NCBI RefSeq assembly: GCF_016907795.1
Contig: NZ_JAFBCR010000001.1
Location: forward strand, 2,232,001 to 2,296,000
Direction: 5' to 3'
Length of the DNA stretch: 64,000 nt
Origin: Kocuria palustris
GTDB lineage: Bacteria > Actinomycetota > Actinomycetes > Actinomycetales > Micrococcaceae
Position numbers and translations under genes: made by a program. This document shows positions 10,947-18,953 of the stretch, one piece after another; positions within the stretch are counted from its first letter, which is position 1; each line of letters starts with the position of its first letter. The notes below the pieces were generated by a model that saw only the letters and a list, made by a program, of their open reading frames with translations, did not search any database and had not been told where the DNA came from.

Positions 10947-12140
10947 TTGCCCAGCTCGGCTCGCGGCCAGGGGCCGCCGATCGACCCGGAGGAGGAGGGG
11001 GCGCGCCGCCCTCAGGCAGGCGCGCAGTCCTACGTCCTGGAGCCGCCGGCCGTCCCTCCGGCGGCAGTGGACCGCGACGGGCTGCGCCGTGAGGCCAAGA
11101 GGCAGCTGTCGATCCTGCGCCTGAAGCGCCGGCAGGGGGCCGGTCTGCTCTCTCAGCTCGGCAGCGTCTTCGGCTGGGCTCTGGCCTCGGTGTGGACCCT
11201 GCTGCCCGGTCGGCTCGTGATGCACTACCTCTTCCACGGCGGGCCCCTGATGGCCGCGGGGCTGTCCTACAACATGCTCTTCGCCTCCGTGGCCGTGCTC
11301 GTGATCGGCTTCGCGATCATGGGCCGCTGGCTCGGCTCGGACTCCGAGTTCCGGGACCTGGCGATCGACGCGGTGGAGCAGTCGGTGCCGGGGCTGCTGA
11401 ACTCCGGGCACGGGGGCCTGATCCCGGTGTCCATGCTGGAGACCACTCAGCAGTTCACCGTCACCTGGATCGTGGGCGCCGCCATCCTGGGCTTCACCGC
11501 CTGGCGATGGGCTGCGGGGATCCGGCTGTCGACCCGGCGGATGTTCGAGGTCCCTCCTTCGCGAGGAGCTCCGGCCGCGGCGGTGCCGCGGGACATCGTG
11601 GGGCTGCTCGTGCTGGTGATGGTGCTGTCCGTCTCGCTGGTGCTCAACGCCGAAGCGGCCGGCGCCCTGCGCCTGCTCGAGGACCAGGTGGGGCAGGTGC
11701 CGGTGCTCAGCCCCCTGGTCCGCTTCATGGACGGCGAGGTCGCCTACGGGGCAGCCACCGCGGTCGGGGTCGGAGCCGATGCGCTCACGCTGTTCCTGAT
11801 GTACCGAGTGGTCGCCCAGCTCAAGCCGTCGTGGTGGGTCATGACCTGCATGCTGATCCTCGGCGCCGGCGGGAACTACGTGCTGCGCGAGGTCGGCGGG
11901 CTGGTCATCCAGGCCATGACCTCGAGCCCGTACCTGCTCTCGATCGCCATCACCGTGGGCGTGCTGCTGTGGTTCTACTTCTTCAGCCAGATCATCCTGG
12001 TCTCGGCGGCCTTCGGCGCCCTGGTCCAGGCCGACACCCATGGCGGGCATCCGCAGCCGGTGGGGGAGACCCGGGCCGTGGCCGCGGTCGCGGTGGCCAC
12101 CCTCGACGACGTCCGCGCTCACGAGCGCGGCCTGCTCTGA
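10947..12140 (+). CDS. YihY/BrkB family inner membrane protein
   Basis: This 397-residue protein matches the YihY/UPF0761 family of six-helix membrane proteins, formerly thought to be ribonuclease BN. After an N-terminal cytosolic stretch of about 75 residues come the conserved segment GGPLMAAGLSYNMLFASVAVL and further hydrophobic spans (about residues 175-195, 215-235, 275-300, 320-345), ending in LWFYFFSQIILVSAAFGALVQ, typical of the family's last helix. The TTG at 10947 is the likely start, as no ATG or GTG precedes the conserved part in frame; GAGGG lies only 3 nt upstream. The biochemical role of the family is unknown. The gene is convergent with the sdh operon. Confidence 0.88.
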   Translation: MPSSARGQGPPIDPEEEGARRPQAGAQSYVLEPPAVPPAAVDRDGLRREAKRQLSILRLKRRQGAGLLSQLGSVFGWALASVWTLLPGRLVMHYLFHGGPLMAAGLSYNMLFASVAVLVIGFAIMGRWLGSDSEFRDLAIDAVEQSVPGLLNSGHGGLIPVSMLETTQQFTVTWIVGAAILGFTAWRWAAGIRLSTRRMFEVPPSRGAPAAAVPRDIVGLLVLVMVLSVSLVLNAEAAGALRLLEDQVGQVPVLSPLVRFMDGEVAYGAATAVGVGADALTLFLMYRVVAQLKPSWWVMTCMLILGAGGNYVLREVGGLVIQAMTSSPYLLSIAITVGVLLWFYFFSQIILVSAAFGALVQADTHGGHPQPVGETRAVAAVAVATLDDVRAHERGLL

Positions 12141-12263
12141 CGCACTGCTGCCCGCCGCAGCTCCTGCGGGGAGCCTCCTCGCGCTCGGTGCGGCCTCTGC
12201 GCCCCCATCGCTGCCCCGCTGCTGCGCGCCCCGTCGATGGGGCCGTCGCCGATGCCGCACCTG

Positions 12264-12362
12264 CGCAGCCCCTCAGCGCTGACGGGCTGCCGTCCTGCGG
12301 CCTCATCCGGTCGGACCCGCTGAGGCCGCAGAAGCGCCGTCGATCACCGCTGAGGGGCTGCG
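12264..12362. repeat. nested inverted repeats (15-bp outer, 10-bp inner)
   Basis: CGCAGCCCCTCAGCG at 12264-12278 is perfectly complementary to 12348-12362. Inside it, TGCGGCCTCA at 12296-12305 pairs with 12321-12330. A transcript in either direction could fold into a long two-tier hairpin. Confidence 0.75.
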
Positions 12363-12420
12363 GTGGTGCGGCGTCAGCTCGCCGGGCCAGCTGACGGCGG
12401 CGCCGAGATCGCCGGGGAAG

Positions 12421-12460
12421 CGACGAGCCCCGTCGGTCCGTGGACCGACGGGGCTCGTCG
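12421..12460. terminator. hairpin terminator, sdh operon end
   Basis: The two 19-nt arms 12421-12439 and 12442-12460 are perfectly complementary around a 2-nt centre, so the innermost pairs must open. It lies 40 bp after the sdhB stop on the minus strand and can also serve the convergent gene. Confidence 0.8.
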
Positions 12461-12499
12461 TGCGTCTGAGCGGCCGCTGGGGCGCTGCTCAGCGGGAGA

Positions 12500-13264
12500 T
12501 CACATGGAAGTGGCCAGCGCGGCCTGCTTCACCTCGGCGATGGCCTTCGTGATCTGGATGCCGCGGGGGCACGCCTCGGTGCAGTTGAAGGTCGTGCGGC
12601 AGCGCCACACGCCCTCCTTGTCGTTGAGGATCTCCAGACGCATGTCTCCGGCCTGATCGCGCGAGTCGAAGATGAAGCGATGCGCGTTCACGATCGCCGC
12701 GGGGCCGAAGTACTGGCCGTCGGTCCAGAACACCGGGCAGGACGACGTGCACGCGGCGCACAGGATGCACTTGGTGGTGTCGTCGAAGCGGGCCCGGTCC
12801 TCGGGGGACTGGTAGCGCTCGTACTCGGGCTCGTTGTCCTCGTTGATGAGGAACGGCATGACCTCGCGGTACGACTGGAAGAACGGCTCCATGTCGACGA
12901 TCAGGTCCTTCTCGCAGGGCAGGCCCTTGATCGGCTCGATAGTCAGGGGCTTGGACAGGTCCAGGTCCTTGAGCAGCACCTTGCAGGCCAGGCGGTTGCG
13001 GCCGTTGATGCGCATGGCATCCGAGCCGCACACGCCGTGCGCGCAGGAGCGGCGGAAGGACAGCGAGCCGTCGATCTCCCACTTGATCTTGTGGAGGCAG
13101 TCCAGCACGCGGTCGGTGCCGTACATGGTGACGTTGAACTCTTCCCAGGTGACCTCGGAGGAGAACTCGGGGTTGTAGCGACGGATGCGCACCGTGACGT
13201 CGAAGGACGGAATCGACTCCGACTGGGTGCTCTCGTCGGTCTTCTCAGCAGCGGCAGTGGACAT
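12500..13264 (-). CDS. sdhB: succinate dehydrogenase iron-sulfur subunit
   Basis: This 254-residue protein carries the three iron-sulfur clusters that pass electrons from SdhA to the membrane anchor and quinone. The [2Fe-2S] motif SCAHGVCGSDAM followed by RLAC, and the two ferredoxin-like motifs CILCAACTSSCP and CRTTFNCTEACP, are complete. The aspartate in CGSD instead of a further cysteine is also normal in E. coli SdhB. The start at 13264 overlaps the last base of sdhA, so the genes are coupled. It is the last gene of sdhCDAB. Confidence 0.98.
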   Translation of the reverse strand: MSTAAAEKTDESTQSESIPSFDVTVRIRRYNPEFSSEVTWEEFNVTMYGTDRVLDCLHKIKWEIDGSLSFRRSCAHGVCGSDAMRINGRNRLACKVLLKDLDLSKPLTIEPIKGLPCEKDLIVDMEPFFQSYREVMPFLINEDNEPEYERYQSPEDRARFDDTTKCILCAACTSSCPVFWTDGQYFGPAAIVNAHRFIFDSRDQAGDMRLEILNDKEGVWRCRTTFNCTEACPRGIQITKAIAEVKQAALATSM

Positions 13265-15015
13265 CAGTACTTGCGCTCCATCGGCTCGTAACGGGTGAAG
13301 ATGACGGGCTTGGTCTCCTGGCGGATGCCAGCGGTCTCCGAGGACGGGTCGTCGTAGACCATCGAGTGGACCATGAAGTTCTCGTCATCACGATCGGGGA
13401 AGTCCTCGCGGGCGTGACCGCCGCGGGACTCCTTGCGGTGCAGAGCGGCCACGGACATGACCTTGGCGAGCTCGAGCAGGAAGCCCAGCTCCACGGCCTC
13501 GAGCAGATCCAGGTTGTAGCGCTTGCCGCGGTCCTGGATCGAGATGCGGGAGTAGCGCTCCTGCAGCTTCTCGATGTCCTGCAGGGCCTGCCAGATGGAG
13601 TCATGGGTGCGGAACACCTGCATGTTCATGTCCATGGTGTCCTGCAGGTCCTTGCGGATGGCGCCGACCTTCTCCTCGCCGTGATCCGAGCGGGCGTTGT
13701 CCAGCAGCGCCTCGGTGCGCGCCGTGGCGTCGTCGGGGATCGGCAGGAACTCGGCGCGCTCGGCGTACTGGGCGGCGAAGACGCCGGCGCGCTTGCCGAA
13801 CACATTGATGTCGAGCAGCGAGTTGGTCCCCAGGCGGTTGGAGCCGTGCACGGACACGCAGGCGACCTCGCCGGCGGCGTACAGGCCGGGGACGGTCTTC
13901 TCGGAGTTCTCGAAGACCTCGCCCTTGATGTCCGTGGGGATCCCGCCCATGCAGTAGTGGGCGGTGGGGAACACCGGGATGGGCTCGTAGTACGGCTCCA
14001 CGCCCAGGTAGGTGCGTGCGAACTCGGTGATGTCCGGCAGCTTCTCGTCGATGTGCGAGGGCTCCAGGTGCGTCAGGTCGAGCAGCACGTAGTCCTTGTT
14101 CGGGCCGCAGCCGCGGCCCTCGCGGACCTCGTTGGCCATCGAGCGGGCCACGATGTCGCGGGGCGCGAGGTCCTTGATGGTGGGGGCGTAGCGCTCCATG
14201 AAGCGCTCGCCGTCCGAGTTGCGCAGGATGCCGCCCTCGCCGCGGGCGGCCTCGGAGACGAGGATGCCCAGGCCGGCCAGGCCCGTGGGGTGGAACTGCA
14301 CGAACTCCATGTCCTCCAGCGGCAGGCCGCTGCGGAAGGCGATGGCCATGCCGTCGCCGGTCAGGGTGTGCGCGTTGGAGGTGGTCTTGAAGACCTTGCC
14401 GGCGCCGCCGGAGGCGAACACGACCGACTTGGACTGGAAGACGTGCAGCTCGCCGGTGGCCAGCTCGTAGGCCACCACGCCCGAAGGACGGCGCCCCTCG
14501 GGGGTGTCCACCATGATCAGGTCGAGCACGTAGAACTCGTTGTAGAACTCGATGTTGTGCTTGATGCAGGCCTGGTAGAGGGTCTGCAGGATCATGTGAC
14601 CGGTGCGGTCAGCGGCGTAGCAGGCGCGGCGCACGGGGTTCTTGCCGTGGTCGCGGGTGTGCCCGCCGAAGCGGCGCTGATCGATCTTGCCCTCGGGCGT
14701 GCGGTTGAACGGCAGACCCATCTTCTCGAGGTCCAGGACGGCCTCGATGGCCTCCTTGGCCATCACCTCAGCGGCATCCTGGTCCACCAGATAGTCGCCG
14801 CCCTTGACGGTGTCGAAGGTGTGCCACTCCCAGTTGTCCTCCTCGACGTTGGCCAGGGCGGCGCACATGCCGCCCTGCGCCGCGCCAGTGTGGGAGCGGG
14901 TGGGGTAGAGCTTGGTGAGAACCGCGGTGCGGGCGCGCTGGCCGGACTCGAGGGCCGCGCGCATTCCAGCGCCGCCGGCGCCGACGATCACGACGTCGTA
15001 CTTGTGAACCTGCAT
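13264..15015 (-). CDS. sdhA: succinate dehydrogenase flavoprotein subunit
   Basis: This 583-residue subunit oxidises succinate to fumarate in the citric acid cycle. The N terminus shows the FAD-binding VIVGAGGAGMRAAL. YPTRSHTGAAQGGM contains the histidine to which FAD is normally attached covalently. Further family blocks are HPTGL, the active-site segment NEVREGRG, and HYCMGGIPTD. Length and domain order are normal. It lies 103 bp downstream of sdhD and overlaps sdhB by one base. Confidence 0.98.
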   Translation of the reverse strand: MQVHKYDVVIVGAGGAGMRAALESGQRARTAVLTKLYPTRSHTGAAQGGMCAALANVEEDNWEWHTFDTVKGGDYLVDQDAAEVMAKEAIEAVLDLEKMGLPFNRTPEGKIDQRRFGGHTRDHGKNPVRRACYAADRTGHMILQTLYQACIKHNIEFYNEFYVLDLIMVDTPEGRRPSGVVAYELATGELHVFQSKSVVFASGGAGKVFKTTSNAHTLTGDGMAIAFRSGLPLEDMEFVQFHPTGLAGLGILVSEAARGEGGILRNSDGERFMERYAPTIKDLAPRDIVARSMANEVREGRGCGPNKDYVLLDLTHLEPSHIDEKLPDITEFARTYLGVEPYYEPIPVFPTAHYCMGGIPTDIKGEVFENSEKTVPGLYAAGEVACVSVHGSNRLGTNSLLDINVFGKRAGVFAAQYAERAEFLPIPDDATARTEALLDNARSDHGEEKVGAIRKDLQDTMDMNMQVFRTHDSIWQALQDIEKLQERYSRISIQDRGKRYNLDLLEAVELGFLLELAKVMSVAALHRKESRGGHAREDFPDRDDENFMVHSMVYDDPSSETAGIRQETKPVIFTRYEPMERKY

Positions 15016-15118
15016 TCCAGTGTTCTTTCTGTTGGGAGTTCGTGGGAGGTGCTGGGCGGCGCCGCCGCAGTGCGCGGGCCCGGCGTCATCGGCGGGCGGG
15101 AGCTGCGGCGGCGGACGG

Positions 15119-15607
15119 TCAGCTCGCGGTGCAGAAGCTGGCCAGCAGCTCGGGATCCGCGCCGGCGGGGCAGGGCTCGAAGGTGAAGATCACCATGGTG
15201 CCGAGCAGGATCGTGAAGGCGACGGCGACGAAGAGCGCGATCTTGAGCCAGAAGCGGACGCCGGTGCGCTCGGCGTAGTCGTCGATGATCGTGCGCATGC
15301 CGTTGCCGCCGTGCAGCAGGGCGAGCCACAGCAGCAGCAGGTCCCAGACCTGCCAGAACGGGTTGGCCCACTTGCCGCCGACGAATCCGAAGTCGATGGC
15401 GTGGACGCCGCCCTCGGGGGCGATCAGGTTGACGAAGAGGTGGCCGAACACCAGGACCAGCAGCACGACGCCCGAGATGCGCATGTAGAGCCATGCCAGC
15501 ATCTCGAACTTGCTGCGCCCGGAGGTGGACCGGTTGTACTTGACGCCGGCGACCTCGCGGTCGTTGCTGCGAGGGACGGCGATCTTGGACTTCAGCGGAG
15601 TGCTCAT
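15119..15607 (-). CDS. sdhD: succinate dehydrogenase hydrophobic membrane anchor subunit
   Basis: This 162-residue membrane subunit anchors SdhAB and helps to form the quinone site. It has an unusually polar N-terminal stretch of about 36 residues, then WLYMRISGVVLLVLVFGHLFVN, a middle helix around WDLLLLWLALLHGGNGMRTI, and a third helix at FWLKIALFVAVAFTILLGTM. Histidines in the first two helices (FGHLF, LLHGG) are candidates for haem ligands. The ATG at 15607 follows GAGGGG by about 11 nt and lies 20 bp after the sdhC stop. Confidence 0.93.
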   Translation of the reverse strand: MSTPLKSKIAVPRSNDREVAGVKYNRSTSGRSKFEMLAWLYMRISGVVLLVLVFGHLFVNLIAPEGGVHAIDFGFVGGKWANPFWQVWDLLLLWLALLHGGNGMRTIIDDYAERTGVRFWLKIALFVAVAFTILLGTMVIFTFEPCPAGADPELLASFCTAS

Positions 15608-15627
15608 GTGCGTGGATCCCCTCGCGA

Positions 15628-16047
15628 TCAGTGGATGAACATGTGGTACACGTGGACGATGGCGAACGGCACCATCACGACCAGCCAGGCGATGGCCACC
15701 GCCCAGAAGAGCTTCTTCTGGTGGTTGGCGCCGTTCGACCAGAAGTCGACCAGGATGATGCGCACGCCGTTGAAGGCGTGGTAGACGATGCCCGCCACCA
15801 GGCCCATCTCGCCGATGCCCATGATCGGGTTCTTGTAGGTCGCCATCACGGCGTTGTAGGCCTCGGGATCCACGCGGACCATGGCGGTGTCGAGGACGTG
15901 GACCAGGAGGAAGAAGAAGATGCCCACGCCGCTGATCCGGTGGGCCACCCACGACCACATTCCGAATCCTCCGCGATAGAGGGTGCCCGATCCGATCTTC
16001 CCGGCGGATTCCGGCCGGGTCCGGACCGCGGGTGCTGTGGTCGCCAC
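15628..16047 (-). CDS. sdhC: succinate dehydrogenase cytochrome b556 subunit
   Basis: This 139-residue protein is the first gene of the operon. It has three membrane helices: around SWVAHRISGVGIFFFLLVHVLD with the family H-R-x-S-G motif, around GLVAGIVYHAFNGVRIILVDF, and the C-terminal KLFWAVAIAWLVVMVPFAIVHVYH. The histidines in HVLD and YHAFNG are likely haem ligands. It begins the sdhCDAB order common in actinobacteria. The promoter should lie in the 325-bp gap before manC; TAGTGT (minus strand, 16174-16179) is a possible -10. Confidence 0.94.
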   Translation of the reverse strand: MATTAPAVRTRPESAGKIGSGTLYRGGFGMWSWVAHRISGVGIFFFLLVHVLDTAMVRVDPEAYNAVMATYKNPIMGIGEMGLVAGIVYHAFNGVRIILVDFWSNGANHQKKLFWAVAIAWLVVMVPFAIVHVYHMFIH

Positions 16048-16372
16048 GATGTGATACCTCCCTGTATCTCCTCAGGCCGATTGCCCGTTCGGGGATCTCG
16101 GCGGGCGCGCGTGCGCGCCGACGGCCGAGCGCCTGAGGCGTGTTGCATGGAATTGTCAGCGGATTCACGGGCCACACTACCAGTCGGATGTCTGGGAAGC
16201 GGCCACTTGGCGACGAGGTGTCAGCGTCCTCACGCGGCGGTTTCGCGCGGTTCTCACAGCTGCTGAGGGCTCCTGCAGGGCCCGGCCGGACCCGGAGCCT
16301 CGCCGAACGGTGGACGGCCCGGCAGGGCGGCGCTGGGCCGGGCGGCGCGCCCCGGGCGATATCATGCGATCC
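16048..16372. other. divergent intergenic region, sdhC / manC
   Basis: This 325-bp gap separates the divergent sdh operon and manC. TATCAT at 16360-16365 is a likely -10 for manC, and TAGTGT on the minus strand (16174-16179) a weak candidate for sdhC. I see no clear operator, RNA gene or ORF. Confidence 0.5.
16360..16365 (+). promoter_or_regulatory. -10 hexamer TATCAT for manC
   Basis: TATCAT ends 7 nt before the GTG at 16373. This spacing favours that GTG over the ATG inside the hexamer region and implies a leaderless transcript. Confidence 0.55.
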
Positions 16373-17482
16373 GTGACGGAACCTCTTGAGCATTTCCACC
16401 CCTTCATCCCCGCCGGCGGCGTGGGGTCCCGGCTGTGGCCCCTCTCGAGGGCGGACGCGCCCAAGTTCCTGCTGGATCTCACCGGCTCGGGCTCGTCCCT
16501 GCTGCGCGCCACCTACGAGCGCCTGGCGCCCTTGAGCCGCGGCTCAATCATGGTCGTGACCGGACGCAGCCACGCCGGGGCCGTGAGCCAGCAGCTGCCG
16601 GAGCTGTCGGCCGAGGACCTGGTCCTGGAGCCGTCGCCGCGCGATTCCGGGGCTGCGATCGGGCTGGCCAGCATCCTGCTGGAGCGCCGCGATCCAGGAG
16701 CCGTGATCGGCTCGTTCGCCGCAGATCACGTGATCGAGCCCGCGGATGTCTTCCAGGAGGCCGTGCGCGAGGCCGTGCTGACCGCCCGCACCGGCAAGGT
16801 CGTGACCATCGGCATCCGCCCGACCGCTCCGTCGACCGGCTTCGGCTACATCAAGGCCGGGAAGCCCCTGGACGTCGACGGCGCGCCGTCGGCCCGCGAC
16901 GTCGAGCAGTTCGTGGAGAAGCCGGATGAGGACACCGCCCGCTCCTACGTGGCCAGCGGCGACTACCTCTGGAACGCCGGCATGTTCGTGGCCCCGGCGG
17001 CCCTGATGATGCAGCACCTGCAGACCAACGAGCCGGAGCTCTTCGCCGGGTTGTCCGAGATCGCCGATGCCTGGGGCACCGAGGATCAGGACGAGGTGAT
17101 GGCCCGGGTCTGGGAGCAGCTGCCCAAGATCGCGATCGACTACGCCGTGGCCGAGCCGGCGGCGGCGGTCGGGGATGTCGCCGTGGTTCCGGGCTCCTTC
17201 TCCTGGGACGACGTCGGGGACTTCGCGGCCATGTCCCGGCTGAACCACCCGCGGGAATCGGACGACGTGGCGGTGCTGGGCGAGAACCCGCGCGTGCTCG
17301 TGGACAGCTCCTCCGGGATCGTCGTCTCGGACACCGGCCGGGTCGTCGCGCTGATCGGCGTCGAGGACATCGTCGTGGTGGACACGCCCGACGCCCTGCT
17401 GGTCACCACGCGCGAGCACGCCCAGCGCGTCAAGGAGACCGTCAACTCCCTGAAGGCCGCCGGCGACACCGACGTCCTCTGA
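16373..17482 (+). CDS. manC: mannose-1-phosphate guanylyltransferase
   Basis: This 369-residue nucleotidyltransferase makes GDP-mannose from mannose 1-phosphate and GTP, for cell-envelope mannosides and glycoproteins. The nucleotide-binding loop PAGGVGSRLWPLSR with the following lysine (DAPKFLLDL) is at residues about 12-35. FGYIKAGKPL, FVEKPDEDTA, WNAGMFV and the C-terminal FSWDDVGDFAAM are the further family blocks. It is a single-domain enzyme without a phosphomannose isomerase domain. Start choice: a GTG 7 nt after TATCAT, with an ATG three codons upstream as the alternative. A strong hairpin follows the stop. Confidence 0.93.
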   Translation: MTEPLEHFHPFIPAGGVGSRLWPLSRADAPKFLLDLTGSGSSLLRATYERLAPLSRGSIMVVTGRSHAGAVSQQLPELSAEDLVLEPSPRDSGAAIGLASILLERRDPGAVIGSFAADHVIEPADVFQEAVREAVLTARTGKVVTIGIRPTAPSTGFGYIKAGKPLDVDGAPSARDVEQFVEKPDEDTARSYVASGDYLWNAGMFVAPAALMMQHLQTNEPELFAGLSEIADAWGTEDQDEVMARVWEQLPKIAIDYAVAEPAAAVGDVAVVPGSFSWDDVGDFAAMSRLNHPRESDDVAVLGENPRVLVDSSSGIVVSDTGRVVALIGVEDIVVVDTPDALLVTTREHAQRVKETVNSLKAAGDTDVL

Positions 17483-17497
17483 CCAGGACCCCTTCTC

Positions 17498-17531
17498 CGG
17501 CGCGCGGCCTCCTCCGGGAGGCCGCGCGCCG
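17498..17531 (+). terminator. hairpin terminator after manC
   Basis: A 15-bp perfect stem (17498-17512 with 17517-17531) closes a TCCG tetraloop, a member of the stable UNCG class. It lies 15 bp after the manC stop and lacks a T-tract. Confidence 0.85.
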
Positions 17532-17557
17532 TGGTCCGTCGGCTCGCGGCTGCGCCG

Positions 17558-17563
17558 TATCCT
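17558..17563 (+). promoter_or_regulatory. -10 hexamer TATCCT for amidohydrolase gene
   Basis: TATCCT lies 6 nt before the ATG at 17570, directly after the manC terminator. Confidence 0.55.
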
Positions 17564-17569
17564 GAGGCA

Positions 17570-18832
17570 ATGTCCGATTCCCCCGCCGCGAGCACGTCCA
17601 GCAGCGAAGCCCCCCGGCACCGGTTCGACGACGGCGGCCAGGCCCTGTCGATCGCGCCGCTCGTCCGCCGCTTCCTGCCGCACCTGATCGAGTTCCGCCG
17701 CGACCTGCACTCGCACCCGGAGCTGTCCTACCGGGAGCACCGCACGACCGACCGGCTGATGGCCGAGCTCGAGGCCGTCGGCCTGGAGCCGGTGCGGCTG
17801 CGCAGCACGGGCTGCTACGTGGACATCGGGACCGGCGAGCTGTCGGTCGCGCTGCGAGCGGATATCGACGCCCTCCCGATTCAGGAGGCCACCGGTCTCG
17901 AGTTCTCCTCGCAGAACCCCGGGGTCGCGCACATGTGCGGTCACGACATCCACACCACCGTGATGCTCGGCGTGGCCACCGTGCTGGCCGATCTGAACCG
18001 CACCTCGCCGCTGTCCGGGCGGGTCCGCGTCGTGTTCCAGCCGGCCGAGGAGCAGCTGCCCGGCGGCGCCCTGACCGTGATCGAGCAGGACGTCCTGGAG
18101 GGGGTCCCGCGGATCTTCGCGCTGCACTGCGAGCCCAAGGTCGACGTCGGCCAGGTCGGCACCCGCATCGGGGCGATCACCTCGGCCTCGGACACGGTGC
18201 GGCTGCGGCTGTCCGGAGCGGGCGGTCACACCTCGCGCCCGCACCTGACGCAGGACCTGGTCTTCGCCATGGCCCAGATCGCGATCAACGTCCCGGCGAT
18301 CCTCTCGCGCCGCATCGACGTCCGCTCGGGCGTGCAGGTGGTCTGGGGCGAGATCGGAGCGGGCGTGGCCCCCAACGCCATCCCCTCGGAGGGCACCCTG
18401 GCGGGGACCATGCGCTGCCTCGACGCCGAAGCCTGGCACCAGGCCGGAGAGCTGCTCGACCAGGTCGTCGGGGACGTCGCCGCGCCGTACGGCGTGGAGG
18501 TGGACCTGGAGCACGTGCGGGGCGTCCCGCCGGTGGTCAACGGCGAGCTGGAGACCACCATGATCGAGAACGCCGCCCGCGCGGAGCTCGGCGAGGACGC
18601 CGTGGTGCTCGTGGAGCAGTCCATGGGCGGCGAGGACTTCGCCTGGTACCTCCAGGAGGTCCCCGGCGCCATGATGCGCCTGGGCACCCGCACCCGAGGG
18701 GGCCAGACCCACGATCTGCACCAGGCCGACTACATCGCCGACGAGGACGCCATCGCCTGCGGCATCCAGGTCATGGCCAGCACGGCCCTGCGCGCCGTGG
18801 CGCACCACGTGAGAGAATCCGCCCTCCGCTGA
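17570..18832 (+). CDS. M20D family amidohydrolase
   Basis: This 420-residue protein is a zinc peptidase-like amidohydrolase of the M20D type (hippurate hydrolase, N-acyl amino acid deacylase and auxin-conjugate hydrolase relatives). The order of motifs is typical: FRRDLHSHPELSYREH, ALRADIDALPI, the metal-binding HMCGHDIHTT, QPAEEQLPGGA with the catalytic and ligand glutamates, LHCEPK, and a C-terminal MGGEDFAWY. About 35 residues precede the catalytic domain. The substrate is not predictable from the sequence. The gene has its own apparent promoter after the manC terminator. Confidence 0.92.
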   Translation: MSDSPAASTSSSEAPRHRFDDGGQALSIAPLVRRFLPHLIEFRRDLHSHPELSYREHRTTDRLMAELEAVGLEPVRLRSTGCYVDIGTGELSVALRADIDALPIQEATGLEFSSQNPGVAHMCGHDIHTTVMLGVATVLADLNRTSPLSGRVRVVFQPAEEQLPGGALTVIEQDVLEGVPRIFALHCEPKVDVGQVGTRIGAITSASDTVRLRLSGAGGHTSRPHLTQDLVFAMAQIAINVPAILSRRIDVRSGVQVVWGEIGAGVAPNAIPSEGTLAGTMRCLDAEAWHQAGELLDQVVGDVAAPYGVEVDLEHVRGVPPVVNGELETTMIENAARAELGEDAVVLVEQSMGGEDFAWYLQEVPGAMMRLGTRTRGGQTHDLHQADYIADEDAIACGIQVMASTALRAVAHHVRESALR

Positions 18833-18953
18833 TCGCTCGTCCCCTCAGCACCGCAGAACCCGGCCGCTGCCGATGAGATGTCCCCCTGAAGGTCTCGTCG
18901 CACAGCATCGCAGGAACCCCCCACAGCTATGACTTCCCCCCTCCGTTCGCACC

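Larger units (their letters stand above)
12141..12499. other. structured non-coding region between yihY-like gene and sdhB
   Basis: This 359-bp gap between convergent genes contains no credible ORF but is rich in inverted repeats. They are a small stem at 12160-12174, an 8-bp pair (12203-12210 with 12235-12242), a nested pair (12264-12362) and a 19-bp terminator stem (12421-12460). Confidence 0.6.
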
